NCBI GenBank assembly: GCA_001247695.2
Contig: LGRX02027658.1
Span: forward strand, 1-27,325
Length of the DNA: 27,325 bases
Source of the DNA: Cymbomonas tetramitiformis
Lineage: Eukaryota > Chlorophyta > Pyramimonadophyceae > Pyramimonadales > Pyramimonadaceae
Direction of reading: 5' to 3'
The notes beneath the pieces are model-generated. The model saw nothing but the letters and a program-made list of their open reading frames with translations, ran no database searches and was not told where the DNA came from. Shown piece after piece: positions 1 through 7,750 of the stretch. The position numbers were made by a program, and so were the translations under genes. Position 1 is the first letter of the stretch. Each line of letters opens with the position of its first letter.

Positions 1-394
1 AGAGAGAGTATGCTTGGGAAGGGGAGTTCAAGGGCCACTTGAGATAATGTAAGCCTAGGAGGAAATGAGGGCAAGCTTCGGATAAGGTGTTACCGAGGAA
101 GGCGAGGGGGTCGACTGGAGGGAAGACCCCCGTGTCGATCAATTTGTAGACGAAGATATTGGTGGACAGTCCCCCCCAAGCGAAGCATTTAGTCACCATG
201 TAGTCCATAAATACCTCCACCTCCTCGACCGTCGTCGCCTGCTTGCAGAGTGGAAGCACATCCTGCAGCTCCAGGAATGTAATGCTTGCTTGCCAAGAAT
301 ATGTTTTTGGAAGGCCTAAGAAGGTGCGCATTTGGTCTATACCGGCTATGATAACTCGCCCATCCCAAGCACACCGTTTGTTAGTCAACCCCAT
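1..394 (-). CDS. Open frame running off the left edge, probable exon of an unknown gene
   Basis: The minus strand is open from an ATG at 394-392 to base 1, about 131 codons, with a stop just upstream of the ATG and no stop before the window edge. The composition is ordinary for a globular protein, with segments such as GLPKTYSWQAS and FMDYMVTKCFAWGG. I recognise no domain. The neighbouring minus-strand exon (624-1023) ends at a good donor in phase 1. Several AG acceptors between 355 and 375 would join it in frame, so this may be a downstream exon of the same gene and the ATG may not be the true start. The left limit is only the window edge. Confidence 0.4.
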   Translation of the reverse strand, partial: MGLTNKRCAWDGRVIIAGIDQMRTFLGLPKTYSWQASITFLELQDVLPLCKQATTVEEVEVFMDYMVTKCFAWGGLSTNIFVYKLIDTGVFPPVDPLAFLGNTLSEACPHFLLGLHYLKWPLNSPSQAYSL

Positions 395-623
395 TCAAAA
401 GCATACCTACATACTTGTTGGAGTAGCGCCTAAGCTTATATTATCTCACGCCCAACATATACATAATTATGCAGCTGCACTATGTACCCACGTCGGGGAT
501 CAAAGGATTCAGCCATAAGTAAGATTCGGGAAATAAACATATACATATACATATGTGTGATAGCCAGCCTACACCCTTGCACTCACCCTCTAGCCACACC
601 CCCATAGAGCATGGGTACCTCAC

Positions 624-1023
624 CTGCAAGTGTTCGGACGAGAGTGCCCTCCGTGAAATTTGTTGGTCTACCTCCCAGCCCAAAAGGCCTAGGATTACCT
701 AGCCGGAAGAAAGGGATGGAGCTCCGGTAAGATGTGGGTTCATCTTTAGATCCAAGCTTCAAGCCACTTCCTGCCCTGCTTTTGAGGCTCACACACTCAG
801 GGAGGGCGGCCTCGATGACAGACCATCGTTCCCTTAGTGGGAAGCCGAAGGGAGTGTGTGAAGATAAAGCTCTCATCCACTCACTCCGCAGCCACTCAGT
901 GCCGTTGAAGATCGTATTGATGAGGCACATGAAGATCTTGTCTTCTAGGACGGGCTCGTTCTCGACAGCGATTTTGAGATGCACTTCGAACTCATTTTCG
1001 AACCTGTAAGAATTCACACTCTC
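624..1023 (-). CDS. Probable internal exon, unknown protein
   Basis: The stretch is bounded on the minus strand by an acceptor (TTACTAG|GAGAG) and a donor (TTGCAG|GTGAGG) and is open throughout in one frame. The 60-bp interval 1024-1083 upstream has GT...AG ends and is phase 0 on both sides, so it joins this exon in frame to the open frame 1084-1281. The peptide contains ENEFEVHLKIAVENEPVLED, then a Trp/Arg-rich part and a Gly/Pro-rich end. I do not recognise the family. Same strand and spacing suggest it belongs to the gene that carries the methyltransferase-like ORF further upstream on this strand. Confidence 0.4.
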
Positions 1024-1083
1024 CTAGTAACCAAGGTAGCACCATGTTAAAGTAGGCGGAGCAAGTATAACAATAATACACAC

Positions 1084-1281
1084 CTGTCCATGGACGAGAG
1101 GTGATGTATCGAGCCCATGCGGTCCCGCGCAGCGACCGGTAATTGTGCGAACGCAGTTCTGAACATCACCCACCGTGAAACCCTTTGAAGGGCGTCCTGC
1201 ATAACCAAGCACTCCCACTAGTATCCTCCATCTTAGCCTTGAACATCCCTGAGAGACAGTTGAAATCTCCTCGACAGTCAC
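1084..1281 (-). CDS. Probable small exon, unknown protein
   Basis: This is an open minus-strand segment of 198 bases between an acceptor-like TAGTTTAG|GTGAC and the donor GGACAG|GTGTGT at 1083. It is phase 0 into the next exon. The peptide (TVEEISTVSQGCSRLRWRI...) matches nothing I know. The exon assignment rests on the flanking splice signals and preserved frame, not on homology. Confidence 0.3.
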
Positions 1282-1384
1282 CTAAACTATACTACCCTAC
1301 TCGTAGTTGTGCCATCATACTCAAATAGATGTTCATGCCGACCACCCATTGTGCCCAGGGATAACTCCTACTGACGCAAATGTT

Positions 1385-2476
1385 TCACAAAACAATTCTT
1401 TCCTGGCTGGGTCCCAAATACACCACACAGTACCCGTGTAAGGTGGGAGTGGAAACCTCGGGCCTACCGGGATTAGTAAAACAAGGCTTTTCATCAAGAA
1501 AACAATGTGGGTAGCTAAAAACTTTATGGAACCACCGATATCCTACGCTCACTTTTAACAGGAGAATGCAAAAAGAAATGTTTCCCTGTTCGTATTCATC
1601 GATGGCTTTATCCAAAGCTTTACCCATCATGCTCTTTCCCAACAGTGTCCCAACTGGGGGGTTGGCATAAACGTTACCAAACCAACGCCGGCTATATCCA
1701 CATTGGCTTTTCTGAAAAAACCTCCTTGCACGAACCCTAGTGGCATTGGCACCTCGTTCGCTAAAAGGATCTAAGTCAATGCACCCAAGTACAACTCTAA
1801 CAAGGGTAAGAATCCACAAGGGTGTCCACCAACGGTTGCTTTGACTCGATGTCCAAGGGGCAACACTCCTCGGGTTCGAAGGGCCAGGAGAAGGAGAACC
1901 TTTCCCCTGAGGGCACGGGAAGGGAGGAGTTCCCCTCCTTAAGCAGGGTAGAAGTCTTCCAAAATTCTTTACGGCCCGTAAACTATATTTCCGCTGGCCC
2001 GCTTTCGGCCAAAACGGTCAAAGAAGAACAATGCCCGCCGCAGGCGCGAAATTTTGAAATTAAGTATGGGGGTTTGATAAAAAGTGGCATAAAATGCCTA
2101 TATTTTTGGCCGAAGTTTGGCCGGCTCATATTTTTGTGCGGCCCGGGGGCGAAGGCCCCTTCGGCCCGGTTTCGGCCCGGAGCGAGCTTCTGCGGCCCCG
2201 GGCCGGCCCGCCACGGTAAGACTTCTACCCTGTCCTTAAGGGAAAGCGATGTTTTAGAAGGCACTCCTCCATCATGGCGGGAGTAATAATGGTGGCAGCA
2301 CCCAAGTCCTCCACGACAGCACGCCAAAAAGACAATCTGTAATCGTGTTCAACCTTTAACAAGATTTTCACTTGTCTAGCACTAGAAGGAAAGAACTCGG
2401 CTTTGTCACAATTGAGGGCAAAGTCCCAAAGCATAGCTCCCGCCGGGAGATAAAAATTCCTGAGCTTTAGCGACAC
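1385..2476 (-). pseudogene. Dam-like DNA N6-adenine methyltransferase ORF interrupted by a hAT MITE
   Basis: The downstream half (1385-1819) carries features of phage/eukaryotic Dam-type N6-adenine methyltransferases (DNA_N6_MTase, PF05869-like). These are a cofactor-site-like IDLDPFSERGANATRVRA, a catalytic-type YANPPVG in the NPPY position, then ILLLKVSVGYRWFHKVF and a CVVYLG strand. Such enzymes methylate adenine in DNA using S-adenosylmethionine. The reading frame from 2476 is stopped by a TAG supplied by the terminal repeat of the insertion at 1944-2232. If the 289-bp element plus one 8-bp duplication is subtracted, the frame is continuous from 2476 to 1385 (265 codons). After the TGA at 1385, a segment resembling a family C-terminus (GVIPGHNGWS) lies in another frame, so a second break is likely. 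The NPPV variant and the breaks make activity doubtful. Dam-like domains occur in DIRS-type retroelements and in algal genomes; which applies here is unresolved. Confidence 0.6.
1944..2232. mobile_element. hAT-type MITE, 289 bp, with perfect 8-bp target duplication
   Basis: The termini are perfect 15-bp inverted repeats, CAGGGTAGAAGTCTT on the left and AAGACTTCTACCCTG on the right. They are flanked by identical 8-bp direct repeats TCCTTAAG at 1936-1943 and 2233-2240. An 8-bp duplication and a CAGGG terminus are hallmarks of hAT-superfamily elements. The interior is GC-rich at the right (repeated GGCCCGG/CGGCCC blocks) and has no coding potential, so it is non-autonomous. It sits inside the methyltransferase-like reading frame on the minus strand and supplies its stop codon. 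Confidence 0.88.
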
Positions 2477-2803
2477 TCATCCATTCGACGTCGGCACGAC
2501 GTTGTGCATCATATGTTGTAACAAAGGTCGCTACATCGGGAAAGCTACGAGGGGAGGTTAAATGTACAGAATGCACATGAAAAACGAGAACCGCCTTAAT
2601 TAGCAAGGAATATTGTCGAGCCACTTGCAAGGAAAATGCCGAGCGACTCAACATGTATAACTGTCCTTCAGCGTCGCTAGAACTTTGGAGGTGTGTGCAA
2701 ATGGTATTCCTCCACGCCTTGCAAGCGCTTGGAATACCACGCTCCGTTGCCCTCGTTATGAAGTTTCTTAAAGATCCCTGGCCCCAAAAGGCCACACACT
2801 ACA
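2406..2803 (-). CDS. Probable exon upstream of the methyltransferase-like ORF
   Basis: A minus-strand open frame begins just after an acceptor-like GTGTGTAG and runs to 2406. It overlaps the next open frame (2225-2476) in a different register around residues VAKAQEFL, so either a one-base frameshift or a splice joins the two. The peptide has a basic N-terminal third (FITRATERGIPSACKAWRN) and no domain I recognise. Position and strand suggest it is the N-terminal part of the methyltransferase-containing protein. Confidence 0.35.
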
Positions 2804-3029
2804 CACACACGTGAGGGGTGTAAACAAAGCTAGTACTAGAGTACACACAAGTACAGCCGCACTATGTGTGTATGTGTGCGTGTGTGCCAGCCTACAGCCG
2901 TGCACCACCCTTCCAGCCACACTCTGCAGAGCAACCCCCTTCTAAAGCATACTAGCCACTTATTGGCAATTCTAAAGCGTATTGCGTGCCTATACTATGC
3001 GCCAACATACTTCTAAAGCGTATTGCCCG
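2796..3029. other. Non-coding spacer with CA/TG-rich low complexity
   Basis: I see no gene here. It holds ACACACAC and TGTGTGTATGTGTG runs. A stretch around 2880-2945 (GCCAGCCTACA...GCAC...CAGCCACAC) resembles 550-610, where it lies within a presumed intron. This may be a dispersed short repeat. Confidence 0.4.
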
Positions 3030-3545
3030 CAGGGGACGCCAACCCCACAAAGGGGGGCTTGCTTGAGAAGCGCCCGCAAAGGACACCAACCCCACAAAGG
3101 GGGGCTTGCTTGCGAAGCGCCCGCAAGGGACACCTGCCCCACAAAGGGGGGCTTGCTTGAGAAGCGCCCACAAGGGGACACCAACCTCTACGTAGGGCTT
3201 GCTTGAGAAGCACCCGCGTGGGACACCTGCCTACAGGGGGCTTGCTTGAGGACCGCCCGTAGGGGACACCAACCCCACAGGGGGCTTGCCTTGAGAAGCG
3301 CCTGCACGTGACACCAACCCCACAAAGAGGGGGGCTTGCTTGAGAGGGGCGCCTGCGCTGACACTAACCCCACACATGGGGGCTTGTTTGAGAGGCGCCC
3401 GCAAAGGACACTTTCAACCCCACAGAGGGGCTTGCTTGAGAAGCGCCCGCAAAGCGACACCAACCCCACAGAGGGGGGCTTGCTTGAGAGGCGCCCGCAA
3501 AGGACACCAACCCCACAAAGGGGGGCTTGCTTGAGAAGCGGTAGG
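3030..3545. repeat. Minisatellite, about 47-bp unit, 11 copies
   Basis: The motif GCTTGCTTGAGAAGCGCCCG recurs at 3057, 3104, 3151, 3197, 3240, 3284, 3334, 3382, 3430, 3478 and 3525, a spacing of 43-50 bp, followed each time by GGACACCAACCCCACA and a run of G. Each unit contains ACCCCACA...GGGG that can pair locally. Because unit length varies and stops are rare, all frames look open, giving apparent peptides such as GASQASPPLWGW. I regard these as artefacts of the repeat and not as genes. Confidence 0.9.
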
Positions 3546-3634
3546 TATCCTATTCCGGGATATCCATCGCCGGTACCATATATGGGGTCATCGCCGACAG
3601 CGCATATAATCACTCAACGTCCACGACAAACTGG

Positions 3635-3943
3635 TTGCCGCTGTGGGGCAGCTCCCGGAAATCGGTCGGCGGTTTCCTTGCTAAAAAGTACAGCACGTTC
3701 GGCGTGAGCCTCGAAATAGTCAGGGGTAACAGCAAACTCCGCACATTCCTTGACCCATCAGAGTCCCACACTTCCCCTTCGAATACCCCACGCCCGGCCC
3801 GTAAGATCCCTCGAAGCATCCTGCCAGGTGGTACCTTGAACATCTCCGATTTCACCGTTCTCAAGCCGTCCGCGGATACACCCACCATCAGCGAAGCCGA
3901 CTCCAAAAAGTCCATTGAGAACCTTCACCAGTTCTTGTTGTAG
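3635..3943 (+). CDS. Possible upstream exon of the degraded retroelement
   Basis: This is a plus-strand open segment ending exactly at a splice-donor-like GTAG|GTACGT. A matching acceptor (CTTCCACAG|GC) lies about 95 bases on, just before the integrase-like segment. The peptide (SSRKSVGGFLAKKYSTFGVS...) is not one I recognise as RNase H or reverse transcriptase. It may be a linker of the retroelement polyprotein or unrelated. The opposite strand is also open here, so strand is uncertain. Confidence 0.25.
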   Translation: MPLWGSSRKSVGGFLAKKYSTFGVSLEIVRGNSKLRTFLDPSESHTSPSNTPRPARKIPRSILPGGTLNISDFTVLKPSADTPTISEADSKKSIENLHQFLL

Positions 3944-4079
3944 GTACGTCACTGCCTTCTTCAATTCATCTTCGTCCTACCCTAATATTAATTCAAACAT
4001 GTTTCTTACGCCTTCCATGCTATTTTTCTTCCACAGGCATCCCCAGTTGCGCGCCGTCATGTTAACTCCGACGATGAAG

Positions 4080-4680
4080 CAGAGTGAATTCTTTTGTGCC
4101 CGCCGGAACTGCAAACTCACGTCGCCAACACAGCGCATTTGCTTCACGGCTGTGGCGGCCGGGATGACGGACGCAAGACGCTGCGCTCCCACAGCATCAC
4201 AAATGTACCCGACACGGTCATCTTACCCATCCTTCGGGCTTGCCCCAACTGTCTCATCAACAAAGCACCGCCACCTATGCGCCACACCACCGCCATTCGC
4301 CCTCGTGCTGAGGAGCGCGTTCAGTGTTGGGACGTCACCATGTTCGGCGAGGGCACCGAAGGTCAAATTCATGCCGTCGACTTACCCGGGTCGCAATTAC
4401 CACGAAGTCTTTCACATCGATACCGAAAAGGTGCTTTCTCTTCTCACTCCTACCGCGTACGTACATATTCACATTACATCTCACTTCTGCAACTGCATAA
4501 CGACAACCTTCCTTCCCTCATCCCTTTCCCAGATGTTCGTTGTCGCTGCTGCAATGGCCAAATCCTGGATGCCATACGACGCCCCCACTGTCATCCGATG
4601 TGACAATGGCCCCGCCTTCATTGGTCAACTCATTGAGGTGGCATGTGGCATGGCACGCGTGGGTGGACGGGGGTTACATA
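4080..4680 (+). pseudogene. Truncated retroelement integrase (HHCC zinc-binding part plus part of catalytic core)
   Basis: In one frame the segment reads VCPPELQTHVANTAHLLHG...RKTL...VPDTV...ACPNC. This matches the order of the integrase N-terminal zinc domain (H...H...CxxC), except that the second His is Arg (GGRDDG where GGHxG is usual). QCWDVTMFGEG follows, placing the first core Asp. After a frame change, APTVIRCDNGPAFIGQL supplies the second core Asp (the DNGxxF motif). Between them, 4431-4531 has GT...TTTCCCAG ends and could be an intron or unspliced sequence. The third catalytic Glu is absent because the sequence is cut at about 4680 by the 349-bp satellite. Frame changes, the lost zinc ligand and the truncation make it inactive. 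A Ty3/gypsy-type origin is plausible but not proven. Confidence 0.6.
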
Positions 4681-4682
4681 CT

Positions 4683-5925
4683 TAAGTGCATAATTTCGGA
4701 AAATGTTATTATACGGCTTGATATTTTTGGAGAAGTTTGGAGAAGGTTTGGACAAACTCAAAAATATAAAATTTTGACATTTAGGGTTTAGGAGTAGTCG
4801 TGCGGGGCCATTTTGGTCACGGCAAACCGCAGAAAATCGTGTTTTGCACTTGGCATGCATGCGCGTCGCATGAATGTGTTGATAAAAGGTCACCGCCGAG
4901 TTTGGGGAGGTGCACCAAGTTAGTTGAAGGCACTTGAAAGTTTCATAGCCAAGATTTTAGGGTTTTAGGGTTGCTGGCGGGTGAAATATTGGCTGTGAGA
5001 GCAGGGGTTTCGCGTATGCGGGGTCCGCTATAAAGTGCATAATTTCGGTAAATGTTGTTATACGGCTTGATATTTTTGGAGAAGTTTGGAGAAGGTTTGG
5101 ACAAACTCAAAAATATAAAATTTTGACATTTAGGGTTTTGGAGTAGTCGTGCGGGGCCATTTTGGTCACTGCAAACCGCAGGAAATCGTGCTTTGCACTT
5201 GGCATGCATGCGCGTCGCATGAATGTGTTGATAAAAGGTCATCGCCGAGTTTGGGGAGGTGCACCAAGTTAGTTGAAGGCACTTGAAAGTTGCATAGCCA
5301 AGATTTTAGGGTTTTAGGGTTGCTGGCGGGTGAAATATTGGCTGTGCGGAGCAGGGGTTTCGCGTATGCGGGGTCCGCTATAAAGTGCATAATTTCGGTA
5401 AATGTTGTTATACGGCTTGATATTTTTGGAGAAGTTTGGAGAAGGTTTGGACAAACTCAAAAATATAAAATTTTGACATTTAGGGTTTAGGAGTAGTCGT
5501 GCGGGGCCATTTTGGTCACTGCAAACCGCAGGAAATCGTGTTTTGCACTTGGCATGCATGCGCGTCGCATGAATGTGTTGATAAAAGGTCATCGCCGAGT
5601 TTGGGGAGGTGCACCAAGTTAGTTGAAGGCACTTGAAAGTTGCATAGCCAAGATTTTAGGGTTTTAGGGTTGCTGGCGGGTGAAATATTGGCTGTGAGAG
5701 CAGGGGTTTCGCGTATGCGGGGTCCGCTATAAAGTGCATAATTTCGGAAAATGTTGTTATACGGCTTGATATTTTTGGAGAAGTTTGGAGAAGGTTTAGA
5801 CAAACTCAAAAATGTTATTTTTTGACATTTGGGGTTTTGGAGTAGTCGTGCGGGGCCATTTTGGGCACTGCAAACCGCAGGAAATCGTGTTTTGCACTTG
5901 GCATGCATGCGCGTCACATCAAAAT
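4683..5925. repeat. 349-bp satellite, about 3.6 tandem copies, with TTTAGGG telomere-like motifs
   Basis: Units begin with GTGCATAATTTCGG at 4686, 5035, 5385 and 5734, spaced 349, 350 and 349 bases. The last unit breaks off at about 5925 within GCATGCATGCGCGTCACAT. Copies are nearly identical. Each carries GACATTTAGGGTTTAGGAG and each complete unit also ATTTTAGGGTTTTAGGGTTG, close to the plant telomere heptamer TTTAGGG, plus the palindrome GCATGCATGC. Minus-strand open frames through the array repeat the same peptide and are not credible genes. Confidence 0.92.
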
Positions 5926-6033
5926 TGTGATGCCCCAAGTTTGTTCAAATGCTTGAGCATAAATATGCAAAAAAATGTTATCATTATTGCATTGTGAATG
6001 CCAAATCCCATACTATATATTTGAATGCAAAAA

Positions 6034-7728
6034 TTACAACAGTGATAACACGCGCTCATGCTCGGCAGCAGGCATCTTGTACACATCCCCTCTTTTAACT
6101 AGGCGCACATCGGTTGCACGCACGGCTTCACAAGAGATCAAGCACTTTTTACTTGTGTCTAGTATGTAGTCATCTCTCACATCGGCATCTTCCCATTCAA
6201 AGTACCTCCCCGAAACCACAAATTCTCCCGGGGCAAAATATTGCCCATAGTCATCTCGGCGCCCCCTAGGTCCAACCTCCGTCACGGCGGATAACGCCTT
6301 CACCAAGTAGTAGGCGTGTGTGCGGTCCGCCGGGTCTCGGTGGACCGCGATGATGCATCCGCGCCGCACCGCTGCACTCACATCACTCGCATACTCCTCC
6401 ACCAACTCCCGCACCCTTGCCGCGTCCGCACCCGTTGCGGGCGTCAATTCCACCTCCCTCCACAAATCCACATGCGAGCTCTCCAAACAGTTCTCAGACG
6501 TCGGCATGGACGACACACATTCCGCATAGCATGACACGCAATAGCATGTCCTGTCGCGCACCAGCAACTTCCCCTCCACGCCCGATCGCACCGAATGCAG
6601 TTGCAAAGCACGCTCCAAAGATTTGTATGCGATGCGCGCCATGTGATCAACCGCCGACAAACCTCCCGCCACCTCTTTCGTCGCGTCCTCGGGAACTAGA
6701 TAAAAAAATCGTTGATTGAATGCGGCCCTCGACTTCGTGTAGCTGGTGTCCGCGCGTGTGCGCAACCTCTCCACACAAAAAGCATAGAGATCGGCCGCAC
6801 ACAAGATCTTCCCATACCATTTGTCACCCTCCGAAATTACCGCCACCGCCGCTGCATGCTTCACGTGTGCCCCCGCTCCGTCCTGCTCCCCTTTAGCATG
6901 CGCCGTCTCAAAGAAGTTCCGCTGACAAGGAATCCCCAGCGACCATTCCATTTTGCTGTTTCCCACGTCCGCGAATCCCGCCGCGCACTTGTTCTGCCCC
7001 GCACAGCCATCCGCCCATTCGTGAATAAATATTGGCTTCGGAATCCCCCTTTTCTCAAAGTACTCCTTGATGATCACCTCTCGCATGTACTGAATGAATC
7101 TGTGATCATGCTTGCGGTCATCACTGATAAAGTACACATAGTCCTTTATCACAACCGGGTTCTCCGCCGTGGACTCTACCCCATCGACTTCCTTGCACGC
7201 GTGCCGCCATAATACACACACCAACACAGTAGCCTGCTTCACCACCCAGTGCAAACTCTGAACTTCCCTCGGGATGTTCAACGAATGGTTCTCGGAGAAG
7301 TCGAAACACCACGCCGTATGCCCCAACGGCAAATCCGTGATACACGTCTTAAATTGACGGTGCTGGTGCAAGGCCATGAATGTATGGTAAGCATAGGGAC
7401 GCAAAAACGGGCAGTCCCCGACGCCATTTAGCCTCCGCCACTTCCACGATTCCGACGCCGCGTCCTCGCACAGAAAGCGTCCATTGCACCGACAGTTTGG
7501 CGACTTCCCCGGTTCGTGCCCCAGCAACAGCGTTTGCAGCTTAGATATCAACGCCCCCAAGTTCGTCTTCTTCTGCAAAAACTGCAACCTCCTAACCTCT
7601 TTCCCTTCGTCGTCGTACTTGCCCGTACTAAGAGTCTCATAGCACGACCACCTCACCTCCTCCGCATATTGCACCTCCTTCTCGCACACTTTAAAGTTCT
7701 TCAAACCTCCGCACTGTTTGCAGGTTTG
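6034..7728 (-). CDS. Transposase-like protein, C-terminal catalytic part (D / WADG / AHAKG-DG type)
   Basis: The ORF of about 565 codons is open from just before 7731 with no convincing ATG at its start, so it continues an upstream frame. Motifs in order: CKQCGG near residue 4-9, CRCNGRFLC near 80, FDFSENHSL (Asp at about 144), EVQSLHW, SDDRKHDHRFIQYM (about 203-216), IHEWADGCAGQNK (Asp at about 241), then FFETAHAKGEQDGAGAHVK (about 274-291). This order (DFxEN, DGxxxQ, HGKGxxDGxG) is what I recall from a widespread family of uncharacterised eukaryotic multicopy proteins thought to be transposon-derived with an RNase H-like fold. I infer the two Asp residues and the acidic residues of the last motif as catalytic candidates. 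The C-terminal 180 residues lack recognisable motifs. It is the second half of the gene whose first half is at 7751-9352. Confidence 0.6.
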   Translation of the reverse strand, partial: QTCKQCGGLKNFKVCEKEVQYAEEVRWSCYETLSTGKYDDEGKEVRRLQFLQKKTNLGALISKLQTLLLGHEPGKSPNCRCNGRFLCEDAASESWKWRRLNGVGDCPFLRPYAYHTFMALHQHRQFKTCITDLPLGHTAWCFDFSENHSLNIPREVQSLHWVVKQATVLVCVLWRHACKEVDGVESTAENPVVIKDYVYFISDDRKHDHRFIQYMREVIIKEYFEKRGIPKPIFIHEWADGCAGQNKCAAGFADVGNSKMEWSLGIPCQRNFFETAHAKGEQDGAGAHVKHAAAVAVISEGDKWYGKILCAADLYAFCVERLRTRADTSYTKSRAAFNQRFFYLVPEDATKEVAGGLSAVDHMARIAYKSLERALQLHSVRSGVEGKLLVRDRTCYCVSCYAECVSSMPTSENCLESSHVDLWREVELTPATGADAARVRELVEEYASDVSAAVRRGCIIAVHRDPADRTHAYYLVKALSAVTEVGPRGRRDDYGQYFAPGEFVVSGRYFEWEDADVRDDYILDTSKKCLISCEAVRATDVRLVKRGDVYKMPAAEHERVLSLL

Positions 7729-7750
7729 CAACAGGCACTCTATGCGGTGC

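Noticed and set aside
3030..3545. CRISPR-like regular array
   Set aside because: Units of 43-50 bp are repeated end to end with no unique spacers, and the context is eukaryotic. It is a minisatellite.
4943..5938. Repeated minus-strand ORFs starting MTFYQHIHATRMHAK
   Set aside because: The same peptide recurs once per 349-bp satellite unit, in step with the repeat; no codon-level constraint is visible.
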